Shown: in pieces, positions 24,610 through 33,953 of the stretch | How positions within the stretch are numbered: position 1 is the stretch's first letter | Layout of the letters: every line of letters starts with the position of its first letter | Source: Treponema sp. | Lineage (GTDB): Bacteria; Spirochaetota; Spirochaetia; Treponematales; Treponemataceae | DNA: 64,000 nt | NCBI GenBank assembly: GCA_014804005.1 | Contig: JAAVAP010000013.1 | Span: forward strand, 200,302 to 264,301 | Direction of reading: 5' to 3' | The notes under the pieces: generated by a model | Databases searched by the model: none | The model's input: only the letters and a program-made list of their open reading frames with translations | What the model was told of the DNA's origin: nothing | Program-made: the position numbers and the translations under genes

Positions 24610-25470
24610 ATGTCGGATGGAATTTCTGTTGCTGCGCCGGCCAAAATCAATTTGGGCTTGCGCGTCCTTGAAAAAAGGCGCGACGGTTTCCACGGCATCC
24701 AAAGCATTTTTCAGACTGTCGGTTTGTGCGACGGGCTTTTCGTAACGCCGCTTTCTGAAAAAAACGTCTGCCGCATAAGTTGCGCGCAGATGGCGCTTCC
24801 AAAGAAAAATACCTTGAGCGCGGCTTATGCGGCTTGCGCGGAAATTTTGGGCGAGGACATTCCCGGCGTGGAAGTGACGCTTGAAAAGCGCATTCCGTCT
24901 GGCGGCGGATTGGGAGGCGGCTCTTCGGACGCGGCTGCTTTGATTTTCGCGCTGAAAAAGTTCGGCGTGAAAATTTCAAAAGATGCGGCGTACAGAATTG
25001 CGGCGAAAGTCGGAAGCGACGTGTTTTTTTTCTTGGAATGCGAAGGGCGCGAAAATTTCGCGGCTTTGGTTCAGGGCAGGGGAGAAGTCGTAAATCCGAT
25101 TTTGCCCCGCGATGATTTGCATTGGGTTTTGGTTTTTCCGGGAGTTTTTTCTTCGACGCCTCGAGCCTACGCTCGAATCGATGAAAAACGTGCCCGCGAA
25201 AAAAATGCGATAAAATTTGCGGCTTGTGATTTAGAAAAAAATTATAGGAGGCCTATCAAAGACTGGAATTTTACAAATGATTTTACTTCTGTAGTGGCCG
25301 AAGAATGTCAGGAAATAAGGCGGGCGTTGGACGACGTTAGGTCTACGGGTGCTTTGTTTTGTGATATGTCAGGCTCGGGCTCCACGGTTTTTGGCGTGTA
25401 CGAAGATGCGTCGTGTCTTGAGGCGGCAAATCGGCGGTTGTCCGACAAATGGAAAGCAGTATCTTTGTAG
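24610..25470 (+). CDS. ispE: 4-diphosphocytidyl-2-C-methyl-D-erythritol kinase
   Basis: The 286-residue GHMP kinase of the MEP isoprenoid pathway shows AAPAKINLGLRVLEKRRDGF, the ATP-binding glycine loop IPSGGGLGGGSSDAAA, and the C-terminal MSGSGSTVFGVY. Transcription starts about three bases before the ATG. spoVG follows ten bases after the stop. Confidence 0.95.
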   Translation: MSDGISVAAPAKINLGLRVLEKRRDGFHGIQSIFQTVGLCDGLFVTPLSEKNVCRISCAQMALPKKNTLSAAYAACAEILGEDIPGVEVTLEKRIPSGGGLGGGSSDAAALIFALKKFGVKISKDAAYRIAAKVGSDVFFFLECEGRENFAALVQGRGEVVNPILPRDDLHWVLVFPGVFSSTPRAYARIDEKRAREKNAIKFAACDLEKNYRRPIKDWNFTNDFTSVVAEECQEIRRALDDVRSTGALFCDMSGSGSTVFGVYEDASCLEAANRRLSDKWKAVSL

Positions 25471-25480
25471 GAAAAAGCTT

Positions 25481-25765
25481 ATGCAAATTACGGAGTTGCG
25501 TATACGAAAGGTCATGGGCGAGGAAAAACTTCGCGCCTATGTAACAATCACATTCGATAACTGCTTTGTCGTGCATAATGTAAAAATTATCGAAGGAAAG
25601 GACGGGCTGTTTGTGGCGATGCCAAGCAAAAAAACTGCGAATGGCGAATACAAAGATGTCGCGCACCCGATCAATCCCGAATTCCGCGCTGAAATCCAAA
25701 GAAGAATTTTGGATGAATTCAACGCGGGGCATGTAATGGATTCCGCTCCTTCTTCTGCGGAATGA
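25481..25765 (+). CDS. spoVG: SpoVG-family RNA/DNA-binding regulator
   Basis: The 94-residue SpoVG (MQITELRIRKVMGEEKLRAY, FVVHNVKIIEGKDGLFVAMP, HPINPEFRAEIQRR) has the full length of the family. In spirochaetes and Firmicutes it is a site-specific nucleic-acid-binding regulator. AGGA precedes the ATG. The ispE-spoVG order resembles that in Firmicutes and Borrelia. Confidence 0.95.
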   Translation: MQITELRIRKVMGEEKLRAYVTITFDNCFVVHNVKIIEGKDGLFVAMPSKKTANGEYKDVAHPINPEFRAEIQRRILDEFNAGHVMDSAPSSAE

Positions 25766-25774
25766 GCGTTTCCA

Positions 25775-25804
25775 TTGCGGATCGATTTTCGGTCACATTA
25801 AAAT
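25775..25804 (+). promoter_or_regulatory. Promoter TTGCGG-18-TAAAAT of tRNA-Gln
   Basis: TTGCGG is at 25775-25780 and TAAAAT at 25799-25804; the tRNA begins ten bases after the -10 box. Confidence 0.6.
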
Positions 25805-25814
25805 TGTAATTCTT

Positions 25815-25887
25815 TGGGACATCGGCAAGTGGTAAGCCAACGGCTTTTGGTGCCGTCATTCCCCAGGTTCGAATCCTGGTGTCCCAG
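25815..25887 (+). tRNA. tRNA-Gln (TTG anticodon)
   Basis: The acceptor stem TGGGACA pairs with TGTCCCA, discriminator G at 25887. The anticodon stem CGGC/GCCG encloses the loop TTTTGGT with anticodon TTG. The T-arm is CCAGG-TTCGAAT-CCTGG. CCA is not encoded. rplY follows. Confidence 0.95.
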
Positions 25888-25963
25888 TTTTGCCGTTTTT
25901 TACCAAGACGGCGGATAAAGTAGTTTAAAGTTATTCTACGAATCTTTTTTAGAGGAGCCTAAA

Positions 25964-26515
25964 ATGGAACAGCTTGTGATTAACGCGAAAGCCCGCACGA
26001 CGACGGGAAAGGCGGAGGCGAAAAGGATGCGCAAACAGGGTATTTTGCCCGCTGTTTTGTACAATTCTGAAGGAAAATCGTTCATGGTTCAAGTGAACGA
26101 AGTCGAATTCAACAAAGTGTGGCGAAGCATCACTTCTTCCACGCTCGTCACGTTGAATTTGGACGGCACAAACCATGACGTGTTCATCAAAGACACTGAA
26201 TACAATATCCGCAATGACAAGGTTTTGCACGCGGACTTCTACGAGCCGGCGGCGGACAAGGCTGTCGTGTTCAGGCTGCCCGTGCATTGCGTGGGAACTC
26301 CTGCGGGCGTTCTCAAAGGCGGCTTCCTTTTGAAGAGGCTTCCGCAAATTACGGTGAAGGCCGTCGCAAAAAAAATCCCCGCGCGTGTCGAGGCGGACAT
26401 TTCCGCAATCAATATCGGCGAAAGTTTCTGCGTAAAAGACTTGAAATTGGGCGAGGGTGTTGCGATTATCGAAAGCCCCGACTCAAAACTTGCGAGCGTC
26501 GTTCCTTCAAGATAA
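25964..26515 (+). CDS. rplY: 50S ribosomal protein bL25, CTC form
   Basis: The 183-residue L25/TL5/CTC protein has an N-terminal 5S rRNA-binding domain (INAKARTTTGKAEAKRMRKQ, GILPAVLYN) and the C-terminal TL5 domain (VFRLPVHCVGTPAGVLKGG, RVEADISAINIGESFCVKDL). AGAGGAG precedes the ATG. A stem TGCCGCGC/GCGCGGCA (26529-26570) lies after the stop. Confidence 0.95.
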   Translation: MEQLVINAKARTTTGKAEAKRMRKQGILPAVLYNSEGKSFMVQVNEVEFNKVWRSITSSTLVTLNLDGTNHDVFIKDTEYNIRNDKVLHADFYEPAADKAVVFRLPVHCVGTPAGVLKGGFLLKRLPQITVKAVAKKIPARVEADISAINIGESFCVKDLKLGEGVAIIESPDSKLASVVPSR

Positions 26516-26581
26516 TCGCTGATATAAGTGCCGCGCGTTTTGCAAAATTTATTTTTGGAATGCGCGGCATAAATTTGTTTG

Positions 26582-28009
26582 ATGAATTTCGACGTAGCGG
26601 CGTTTGAAAAATCCGTTTGCGATTCTTTAAAAAATCTTCTCATGCAATGCGCGCGAAGTCTTGACGATGTAAAATGCATCGGCGTGGCGGTTTCTGGTGG
26701 CGCGGATTCGATTTGTCTTTTGAGCGCGCTCGCAAGCGGCTTTGAAAATTCCTGCGACATTTCCAAAAAATTTGTCTGCATCACGGTGGATCATTCGATT
26801 CGACCGAATGACGAAGGAGCCGCCGACGCTGATTTCGTGAAAGATTTCTGCGAAAAAATCGGCGTTCGCTGCGTGGCAAAAAAAATTCCCGAGGGCGAAG
26901 TTTTCAAGGCGGCGGCGGCGCGCGCGCGCGGAATCGAGGAAGCGGCGCGTTTTTTGCGCTACGAGGCGTTCGAGGAAGCGGCGGCGCACTCTGGCGCGGA
27001 ATTCGTCTGCCTTGCGCACAATAAAAACGACGCGCTTGAAACGCTTTTGATGCGATTTTTGCAAGGCTCGGCGGCGGCAGGAATTTCGCCTGTTCGGGGA
27101 AAATATTTGCGCCCGCTTTTGCAAACCGAGCGCGAAAAAATAGAAGAATATTTGCGCGAAAAAAAAATCGCATGGCGCACGGATTCTACAAACGCCTGCG
27201 AAAAATATCTGCGCAATAAAATCCGTTTGAAACTGATTCCGTTTTTAAAAGAAAATTTCGCGGGCTTTGAAAACGCGGTTTTGCGTGGCGGTGAAAAGCT
27301 TTCTTTGCAAAATGCCGCAATCGAAGATTTCGCTTTGAAATGCAAGGACGATTTTTTTCCTGCCGAAATTTCGAAAGTTCTTCAAAAAGAAATTTGTTTT
27401 TCCGCCGAAAAATTTTCAGGGCTTCCGCTCGCGATTCGACAGGAATTGATTTTCGAAGCGATGGCGCGTTTGGGCGCGGAAGGGCGCGTGCCTTACGGCT
27501 TTGTGCGGACCGTGAGCCTTTGGCCTGAAATTGATTTCAAGAAAATCTCGTTTTCGAAAATTTCTGCGCGGACAGAAGGCGAAAAACTTTTTTTTAAAAT
27601 CTGCGAAAAACAGGCGACTGAATCGGGTTTTTTTGCTATAATAAATGAAGAAGGCGTTTTCGATTTTGACGGATTTTCGATTGAAGTTCGGAAAATGGAA
27701 AATCGCGCGGATTCCGCTTCGCGTGAAATTTTTGTGCGCGGGAAAAATTCCGCGCGCATGGAAATGACGCTTCCGTTCGTGGTGCGAAAGAGCGAGATTG
27801 GCGATGCGGTTTTGAATGCGGCGGGCTTGGAAAAATCCGTGGCGGACATTTTTTCGGATTGGAAAATTCCCGAGCGCGAGCGTTGGAAAATTCCCGTTTT
27901 GGAATGCGGATTTCCTGCGAAAATCTTTGCGGTTTTGGGCTGCGTTTTGGGATATGAAAATTGGATTGTGGCGCAAAATCAGGTTACCTCTAAAAACTTC
28001 AGTATTTAG
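26582..28009 (+). CDS. tilS: tRNA(Ile)-lysidine synthase
   Basis: The 475-residue N-type ATP pyrophosphatase makes lysidine at C34 of tRNA-Ile(CAU). The PP-loop is AVSGGADSICLLSAL; CITVDHSIRPN, FVCLAHNKNDALETLLMRFL and the C-terminal TilS-type segment support it. The start at 26582 (MNFDV) has no Shine-Dalgarno site; a TAAATT box lies six bases upstream, but no -35 box is clear. A 14-bp hairpin covers the stop codon. Confidence 0.92.
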   Translation: MNFDVAAFEKSVCDSLKNLLMQCARSLDDVKCIGVAVSGGADSICLLSALASGFENSCDISKKFVCITVDHSIRPNDEGAADADFVKDFCEKIGVRCVAKKIPEGEVFKAAAARARGIEEAARFLRYEAFEEAAAHSGAEFVCLAHNKNDALETLLMRFLQGSAAAGISPVRGKYLRPLLQTEREKIEEYLREKKIAWRTDSTNACEKYLRNKIRLKLIPFLKENFAGFENAVLRGGEKLSLQNAAIEDFALKCKDDFFPAEISKVLQKEICFSAEKFSGLPLAIRQELIFEAMARLGAEGRVPYGFVRTVSLWPEIDFKKISFSKISARTEGEKLFFKICEKQATESGFFAIINEEGVFDFDGFSIEVRKMENRADSASREIFVRGKNSARMEMTLPFVVRKSEIGDAVLNAAGLEKSVADIFSDWKIPERERWKIPVLECGFPAKIFAVLGCVLGYENWIVAQNQVTSKNFSI

Positions 28010-28018
28010 AGGTAACCT
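27981..28018 (+). other. Perfect 14-bp hairpin over the tilS stop codon
   Basis: AGGTTACCTCTAAA (27981-27994) pairs with TTTAGAGGTAACCT (28005-28018) around a ten-base loop. There is no T-run, so it may be an mRNA-processing or stability element between tilS and the next gene rather than a terminator. Confidence 0.7.
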
Positions 28019-28045
28019 TAATAGCGGCGTTTTAGGAGGCTTCGG

Positions 28046-30208
28046 GTGAAAGTTCGATTTTTTGTTCTTTTGGCGATTTTCGTTTTTTCGCTGAATTTGT
28101 TTTCCCAAGGAAATTCCGCAGGCGGAAAAAATTTCAGCGCGCAAGGCGCAAGCCGAAGGACTGCCTTGCGATACCTTAAGCTTGCGAAAAGTTCCGCGCT
28201 TTCTGCGGATTGGGAAAAATGCGCCGCCTTTGCGAAATCAGGAAATGAATATGACGATAGCGTCGCGGATTTGTGGTATTTGATTGCGTTGGGAAAATAC
28301 AACTGCGGCGCGAGCAGGAAGGATGTCTTGCCTTTGCTTGAAAAATCGCTTTCCGGCGCGGAATGGGTGGACTACAACAAAAGCGGCGCGCGGATTTTTC
28401 TTGCCGACTTGCTTTGCGCAATGGGCAAGCCTTCCGCCGCGCTTGAGATTTTGGACGAAGCGCCTTTCATTTATTCTGCGGACGCGGAATGCGTTCGCGT
28501 GAAATCTTACTATACAATTGGAGATGCGGAAAATGTCGCGCGCGCGCGTGAAAAAGTGAACGTGAGCCGCCGCATTTATCCGAACGATCCGCGTTTTGCG
28601 CATTTGTTTTTTGCATACGAATACAAAATTATGTACGCGAAAAATCCTGCGGCGGCGGTTTTCGACTATATGCCGCTTTCGGGAGAGGCGCGGAAAATTG
28701 CCGACTATTTCATCGCGAAAGTTCCCGAATATGATTCAAACGACGTGGAACTTGAAATTTACGCCGCGATTTTCGCCGAGGGCGAGCAGAAGACGAGACT
28801 TTTGCAGGCGTTCGATGCGCGCGGATTTAAAAGTCCGCTTTTCGCGGCGGCGGCGGTGGAAGACGGAATAATTTCCGAAGATGCCGCCTTGGAATATTTT
28901 TTGGATTTCATGGAAAAAAGCGGCGCGGAGCAGGATTCGTTTCAAAATGTTTCGGTTTTCGAACTTGAGCGTTTCGCTTCGGTTTTGAAAAATCCCGAGA
29001 CGAAAAAAAATCTCGCGACGTTTTTGAACGCATATACAGGAACGCTTTTTTGCGACACGAACAATTCTTTGGAAGCGAATCTCGCCGTGAGTTACAGCCG
29101 AGGTCGCCCGCAGAAAATCGAATTTGACGCGGACAACGACGGAGGCGCGGACTGGATTTGCGAATGCGATTTTGGCGTTCCGAGGACGGCGCGTTTTTTG
29201 GACAAAAAAATCAGCGTGCAATACGGAACTTATCCAAGCCCAGTGCGCGTGGTTTTTGAGGAAGTGCCCGGTGAGCAAGGCGCGACAATTTTCAATTTGG
29301 CGGACGAAACTGTGGACGCGCAGATATTCAGAATTCGCGCGGACGAGTTCATTTCGCGCGCGAATGTTTCGGATGAATTTTTCATTGTGGACGAAAAAAC
29401 TTTGTGGAGCGGAGATCGGATTTTCGACGTGGATGCGCTCATCGCTTCGGTGAACAGCGTGGAGCGGCCGAGCAAGGAGCGCGACGGAGCTACGATTCGC
29501 TTTTCAATGTTGAACGGTGTTTACTATGCCGCGGATTATTTGCTGGGCGGAAAATTGTACGCGCACACGCAATTCGCTTCTCCTTTGGTGCGGAATGTTG
29601 ACCGCGACGGCGACGGCATTTTCGAGACGACGGAAATCTACGCGACGCTTGAAAAAGGAATGGTGATTTCAAAAGAAGATTTGGACGCTGCGACGCAGAA
29701 CATTTGGGGAAGCCCAGTTCCGAATCCTTCGGTTTTCTTGCGGATGATTCAGATTGACAGAAACGGCGACACGCGCGCGGATTTTTCCGAAGAATATTTT
29801 TCGAATGGCGGGCGCATTTCCACTTGGGATTTGGACTACGATGGCGAATGGGACAGCCGCCACACGATTTTTTCGAAAGGCGAAGGCGATTTCGACGAAC
29901 GCAGCGAAATTTTTGTGATGAATTCAAGCGGCGAGCGAAAACTCGTCTCGCTGAATTTTTTTGGCGGCGAGCCTCGCGAAATTTTGTTCGACGGAAATTT
30001 AGTTCCTGTTACGAAAGGCGCGGAAAATTGTTTTTATTGGATAGACGAGACTGGAACGCGAAGCCAGGAGCGCAATGTGAAAGGTCGAATGAAGTTCGCG
30101 CAAATGGGCGTGGTGGAACAGTTCGAAGATGACGGATGCTACATTCAGGCGATTTTAATTGACAAAAATATTTTCGCGCGAATCATTCGGCTCGATTCTG
30201 AAAATTGA
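28046..30208 (+). CDS. Exported repeat protein with DxDxDG calcium-loop-like motifs
   Basis: The 720-residue product starts at GTG 28046 after TTTAGGAGG. The signal peptide (KVRFFVLLAIFVFSLNLFSQ) is cleaved near SQG. The first ~300 residues are helical TPR-like repeats (ADLWYLIALGKYNCG, AALEILDEAPFIYSADAE). The second half contains four loops of the form D-x-D-x-D-G: DADNDGGADW, DRDGDGIFE, DRNGDTRADF, DLDYDGEWD, as in thrombospondin-3 or dockerin-like calcium sites. It is probably a periplasmic or outer-membrane-associated structural protein. The next gene, for an HtrA-like protease, lies 25 bases downstream. Confidence 0.75.
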   Translation: MKVRFFVLLAIFVFSLNLFSQGNSAGGKNFSAQGASRRTALRYLKLAKSSALSADWEKCAAFAKSGNEYDDSVADLWYLIALGKYNCGASRKDVLPLLEKSLSGAEWVDYNKSGARIFLADLLCAMGKPSAALEILDEAPFIYSADAECVRVKSYYTIGDAENVARAREKVNVSRRIYPNDPRFAHLFFAYEYKIMYAKNPAAAVFDYMPLSGEARKIADYFIAKVPEYDSNDVELEIYAAIFAEGEQKTRLLQAFDARGFKSPLFAAAAVEDGIISEDAALEYFLDFMEKSGAEQDSFQNVSVFELERFASVLKNPETKKNLATFLNAYTGTLFCDTNNSLEANLAVSYSRGRPQKIEFDADNDGGADWICECDFGVPRTARFLDKKISVQYGTYPSPVRVVFEEVPGEQGATIFNLADETVDAQIFRIRADEFISRANVSDEFFIVDEKTLWSGDRIFDVDALIASVNSVERPSKERDGATIRFSMLNGVYYAADYLLGGKLYAHTQFASPLVRNVDRDGDGIFETTEIYATLEKGMVISKEDLDAATQNIWGSPVPNPSVFLRMIQIDRNGDTRADFSEEYFSNGGRISTWDLDYDGEWDSRHTIFSKGEGDFDERSEIFVMNSSGERKLVSLNFFGGEPREILFDGNLVPVTKGAENCFYWIDETGTRSQERNVKGRMKFAQMGVVEQFEDDGCYIQAILIDKNIFARIIRLDSEN

Positions 30209-30221
30209 AATTAAATAAAAA

Positions 30222-30227
30222 TAAAAT
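30222..30227 (+). promoter_or_regulatory. Putative -10 box six bases before the HtrA-like gene
   Basis: TAAAAT at 30222-30227 is followed by six bases and then ATG. A weak -35 CTGAAA lies 18 bases upstream, overlapping the previous gene. The ATG has no Shine-Dalgarno site. Confidence 0.45.
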
Positions 30228-30233
30228 TTTAAA

Positions 30234-31862
30234 ATGATGAAATTGGTTTTGAAAAATTTGATTTTCCTCGCGCTTTTTCTCGCAACTTTTGCGGCATGTT
30301 CTTCCGCAAAAAAATTGCCCGAAGAGGGAACTGCGGAACTCGACTATACCGACAAGGACGTTCACGATGCCGAAGTCAAGCGCATTTACGAAATGCTCGA
30401 AAAAAATCCCGTGCAGGCATTGTGGCGCGCGAAAGTTTTGGGCGACGAAGATTTGAGCCGAGAATGCGCGGAATATGTGCGCGATGTCTGCGCGGCGCAT
30501 GTCGAGCAGGACGACAGGCTTGAAGCGTACACGATGTACAATTCGCTTTTTGCGGCGGGCTACGGAGATTTGGCGCAAGGAATTATGGACGCGAAGAAAA
30601 TGAGCGCGTTTTATTTTGAAAGCGTTCCGGGAATTTCCACCGCGCCGCAGCCGAGGCTTGCCCGCATTTCCGATTATATTCAGGGAACTGTCACGGTTTG
30701 GGTTGACTTGGGAATCAAGGTGAAGCGCGGAATGGGCTATGCCGACCGAGTGATTGGCTCGGGATTTTTCATCGATCCGCGCGGCTACATTGTCACGAAT
30801 CATCATGTGATAGAAGAAATCGTCAGCCCGAAAAATCCGGGATACGGAAAAGTTTTCATAAAAATGGCGGAAGATTCCGACCAGCGAATTCCCGCTCGCG
30901 TCGTGGGCTACGACAAAGTTCACGACCTAGCGCTTTTGAAAACCGAGGCGGAAGTTCCGTACACGTTCAATTTGGGAAGTTCGAGCGAACTTCACGTGGG
31001 CGACAAAATCTACGCGATCGGCTCGCCTTTGGGTTTGGAACGCACTTTGACGAGCGGCGTTGTTTCCGCGACCGACCGAAAGCTTTTTTCCACTGGAAGC
31101 GTGATTCAAATTGACGCTGCGATCAATTCGGGAAATTCGGGCGGACCTTTCATCGACGAAGGCGGGCGCGTGCAGGGAATCGTTTTCGCGGGAATCTTGC
31201 AATACAGCGGACTGAACTTCGCGATTCCTGTCGAATATCTCAAGCAGGATTTGCCGATTTTGTTCCAAGGCGGAAAAAGGCGTTTTCCATGGATTGGCGC
31301 GTATGGCAAGACCGCGCGCGCTGGGCGTTCTTCATACGGGCTTGAAGTGCAATATTTTCTTCCGGGAAGTCCAATGGCTCGCGTCGGAATGCGCGCAGGC
31401 GATGTGATCGTTTCGCTCGACGGAAAAAAGATTTCCACGCTTGAAGAAATGCAGGACGTTTTGCGCGATCATGTTCCCGACAAAATCATCGGCTGCGAAT
31501 ATCTTCGCGACGGCGAGAAAAAAAATTGCCTGCTTTATCTTTCGGAACGTCCTGAAAATCCCGGCTACGCGATTTATCAGAGCGACACGATTCAGCGTTC
31601 GTTCGTTCCGCTTTTCGGAATGGAACTCACGCCTTCTTCCACCACGAACAGCCGCACGTTCACGATAACGAAAGTCATTCCGGGAAGCGCGGCCGACGAA
31701 AACGGATTTTCGGAAAACGATCCTGTCACAATCGGGCGAATTCAATTTAATGACGAGAATACAATGATGCTCGTGCCGCTTGTGACGAAAAATCGGCGCA
31801 AGGGATATTTGGACATGAGCGTGGCTCTTCAAACTTATTTGGACAGTCCGTATTATTTTTAG
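30234..31862 (+). CDS. HtrA/DegP-like trypsin-type serine protease lipoprotein with PDZ domain
   Basis: The 542-residue product has the lipobox FAAC after a hydrophobic N-terminus, a helical N-terminal region of ~110 residues, and then a chymotrypsin-fold protease. The triad is complete: His in YIVTNHHVIEE, Asp in KVHDLALLK, Ser in NSGNSGGPFIDEGG. PDZ domains follow (FLPGSPMARVGMRAGDVIVS, and VIPGSAADENGFSENDPV). It would degrade or refold misfolded proteins in the periplasm while anchored to a membrane. It is similar in plan to the treponemal HtrA. Likely a leaderless or near-leaderless start. Confidence 0.88.
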   Translation: MMKLVLKNLIFLALFLATFAACSSAKKLPEEGTAELDYTDKDVHDAEVKRIYEMLEKNPVQALWRAKVLGDEDLSRECAEYVRDVCAAHVEQDDRLEAYTMYNSLFAAGYGDLAQGIMDAKKMSAFYFESVPGISTAPQPRLARISDYIQGTVTVWVDLGIKVKRGMGYADRVIGSGFFIDPRGYIVTNHHVIEEIVSPKNPGYGKVFIKMAEDSDQRIPARVVGYDKVHDLALLKTEAEVPYTFNLGSSSELHVGDKIYAIGSPLGLERTLTSGVVSATDRKLFSTGSVIQIDAAINSGNSGGPFIDEGGRVQGIVFAGILQYSGLNFAIPVEYLKQDLPILFQGGKRRFPWIGAYGKTARAGRSSYGLEVQYFLPGSPMARVGMRAGDVIVSLDGKKISTLEEMQDVLRDHVPDKIIGCEYLRDGEKKNCLLYLSERPENPGYAIYQSDTIQRSFVPLFGMELTPSSTTNSRTFTITKVIPGSAADENGFSENDPVTIGRIQFNDENTMMLVPLVTKNRRKGYLDMSVALQTYLDSPYYF

Positions 31863-31880
31863 GATTTTAGGAGAAAATAA

Positions 31881-32022
31881 TTAAAATTGACGACTAATTA
31901 AGCGTCGTCAATTTTAATGCCGAGTTTCTTTCAGAAACTCGCTTATTTGACTGCGATTCTTCGCTTCGCTACAGAATCGCTTTTTTAACAGCGAAAAAAG
32001 TTGAAACTTTTTCCGCTGTTAA
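31881..32022 (+). terminator. Cluster of four hairpins including an intrinsic terminator, before lepA
   Basis: Hairpin 1 is a perfect 14-bp stem (31881-31894 with 31904-31917). Hairpin 2 is CGAGTTTCT/AGAAACTCG (31921-31941), a relative of the CGAGTTT element. Hairpin 3, GCGATTCT/AGAATCGC (31953-31980), is followed by six T residues and is a terminator. Hairpin 4 is TTAACAGCG/CGCTGTTAA (31985-32022) with an inner A/T stem. lepA starts 18 bases later. Confidence 0.8.
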
Positions 32023-32039
32023 AAATTTGGGAGAAGTTT

Positions 32040-33845
32040 ATGGAAATGAAATACAAGCGCAATTTTTGCATCGTCGCGCACATTGACCACGGAAAATCCA
32101 CGCTGGCAGACCGCCTCATCCAAAAGGCCAAAATCATCGACGACCGCCAGATGAAAAACAAAATCCTCGACAATATGGACATCGAGCGCGAGCGCGGAAT
32201 CACGATAAAAAGCCAGGCTGTGACAATTCCTTACCGCGCGAATGACGGGCACGACTATGAGCTGAACTTTGTGGACACTCCAGGTCATGTCGATTTTTCG
32301 TATGAAGTGAGCCGCGCGATTGCATCGTGCGAAGGCGCGCTCCTTTTGATCGACGCTTCGCAAGGCGTGGAAAGCCAAACCGTGAGCAATATGTACATGG
32401 CGTTGGAGCACGACCTTGCGATTGTTCCCGTGATAAACAAGATTGACTTGCCGAGCGCGGACATCGAAGGCGTGAAGCGGCAGATCGACCATGACCTCGG
32501 ACTTTTGCTGGAAGAGGTGCAGCTTGTTTCCGCGAAGACAGGGGAGGGTATTGATTCGCTTTTCGAGGCCATCGTGAAATTCTTCCCCCCGCCGCATGGC
32601 GATGCGGACGCTCCGCTTCAGGCTTTGATTTTCGATTGCCATTACGATGCGTATCGAGGAGTCGTCGTCCACATCCGCGTTATGCAAGGACGGATAAAGT
32701 CGGGCGACACGCTTCGGATGATGAGCAGCGGCGCGCAGTACAAAGTGGAAAATGTCGGCGTGTTCAAGGTAAAGTACGAGGACACCGGCGCGCTTGAAGC
32801 GGGCGACGTGGGCTACGTGATTGCCGGAATAAAAACCGTGAGCGATGTTCGCGTGGGCGACACAATCACTCTTTCCGAAAATCCTGCCGCTGAAGCACTG
32901 CCAGGTTTCAAGGAAGTGAAGCCCGTCGTGTTTTCGTCGATTTATCCGCTTGATTCCAACGACTACGAGGAACTCAAGGACGCGATGGAAAAGCTCAAAC
33001 TCAACGACGCGAGTTTGGTTTATGAAAAGGATAATTCGCTTGCGCTTGGAAACGGCTTCCGCTCGGGATTTTTGGGCTTGCTTCACCTTGAAATCGTGGA
33101 GGAGCGGCTCGATCGCGATTTTGGCCAAGCCGTGATTTTTACGTCTCCGAGCGTGCGCTACAAAATCATGCTTTCGAACGGCGAGGAAATCTTCATCGAC
33201 AATCCCACCGAATATCCCGAAGGCAGGATAAAAAGCGCGGAAGAGCCTTACATCAAGGCTTCGATAATCACGCCCGGCGAATACATTGGGCAGATTATGG
33301 CGTTGTGCAACGAAAAGCGCGGCGTTCAGACGAACATGCAGTATCTTGACGAAAAACGCGCGGAACTCACTTACGAAATGCCGCTTTCCGAAGTGCTTTT
33401 CGATTTTTACGATCGGCTAAAAAGTTACAGCCGCGGCTACGCTTCGTTCGACTACGATGTGATTGGCTACAAGCCCACCGATTTGGTTCGGCTGGACATC
33501 TTGATAAACGGAAAAGCCGTGGACGCGTTGAGCCAACTCGTTTTCAGGCAAGGCGCGGTGGTTCAGGCGCGGAAAGTCTGCCATCGTCTCAAAGGCGAAA
33601 TCGCGCGCCAGCAATTCAAAGTGGCGATTCAAGGCGCGATCGGAAGCCAAATCATCGCGCGTGAAACCGTGAATCCCGTCCGCAAGGATGTGCTAGCAAA
33701 ATGCTACGGCGGCGACATCACGCGAAAACGCAAGCTTTTGGAAAAACAGAAAGAAGGAAAAAAGCGGATGAAGATGATTGGCGACGTGGAACTTCCGCAG
33801 TCGGCGTTCTTGGCGGTGCTGAAAGCGGGCGAAGACGAAGAGTAG
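32040..33845 (+). CDS. lepA: Elongation factor 4 (back-translocase)
   Basis: The 601-residue GTPase is the full family length. G1 is AHIDHGKST, then RERGITIKSQAV, G3 DTPGHVDF, G4 NKIDLP. The LepA-specific C-terminal domain (SSRGYASFDYD-like SYSRGYASFDYDVIGY, ITRKRKLLEKQKEGKKRMK) is intact. GGGAG lies upstream of the ATG at 32040. Four hairpins separate it from the protease gene. Confidence 0.97.
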   Translation: MEMKYKRNFCIVAHIDHGKSTLADRLIQKAKIIDDRQMKNKILDNMDIERERGITIKSQAVTIPYRANDGHDYELNFVDTPGHVDFSYEVSRAIASCEGALLLIDASQGVESQTVSNMYMALEHDLAIVPVINKIDLPSADIEGVKRQIDHDLGLLLEEVQLVSAKTGEGIDSLFEAIVKFFPPPHGDADAPLQALIFDCHYDAYRGVVVHIRVMQGRIKSGDTLRMMSSGAQYKVENVGVFKVKYEDTGALEAGDVGYVIAGIKTVSDVRVGDTITLSENPAAEALPGFKEVKPVVFSSIYPLDSNDYEELKDAMEKLKLNDASLVYEKDNSLALGNGFRSGFLGLLHLEIVEERLDRDFGQAVIFTSPSVRYKIMLSNGEEIFIDNPTEYPEGRIKSAEEPYIKASIITPGEYIGQIMALCNEKRGVQTNMQYLDEKRAELTYEMPLSEVLFDFYDRLKSYSRGYASFDYDVIGYKPTDLVRLDILINGKAVDALSQLVFRQGAVVQARKVCHRLKGEIARQQFKVAIQGAIGSQIIARETVNPVRKDVLAKCYGGDITRKRKLLEKQKEGKKRMKMIGDVELPQSAFLAVLKAGEDEE

Positions 33846-33953
33846 TTATTAGTTAATGATGAATAGTGAATTGTGAGGAGTGAATAGTTGGGGCGAACTT
33901 TTTGCGCCTTCGCAATTTTTTGCATTATGGAGACGCGAAAAATTTCGCGAGTT

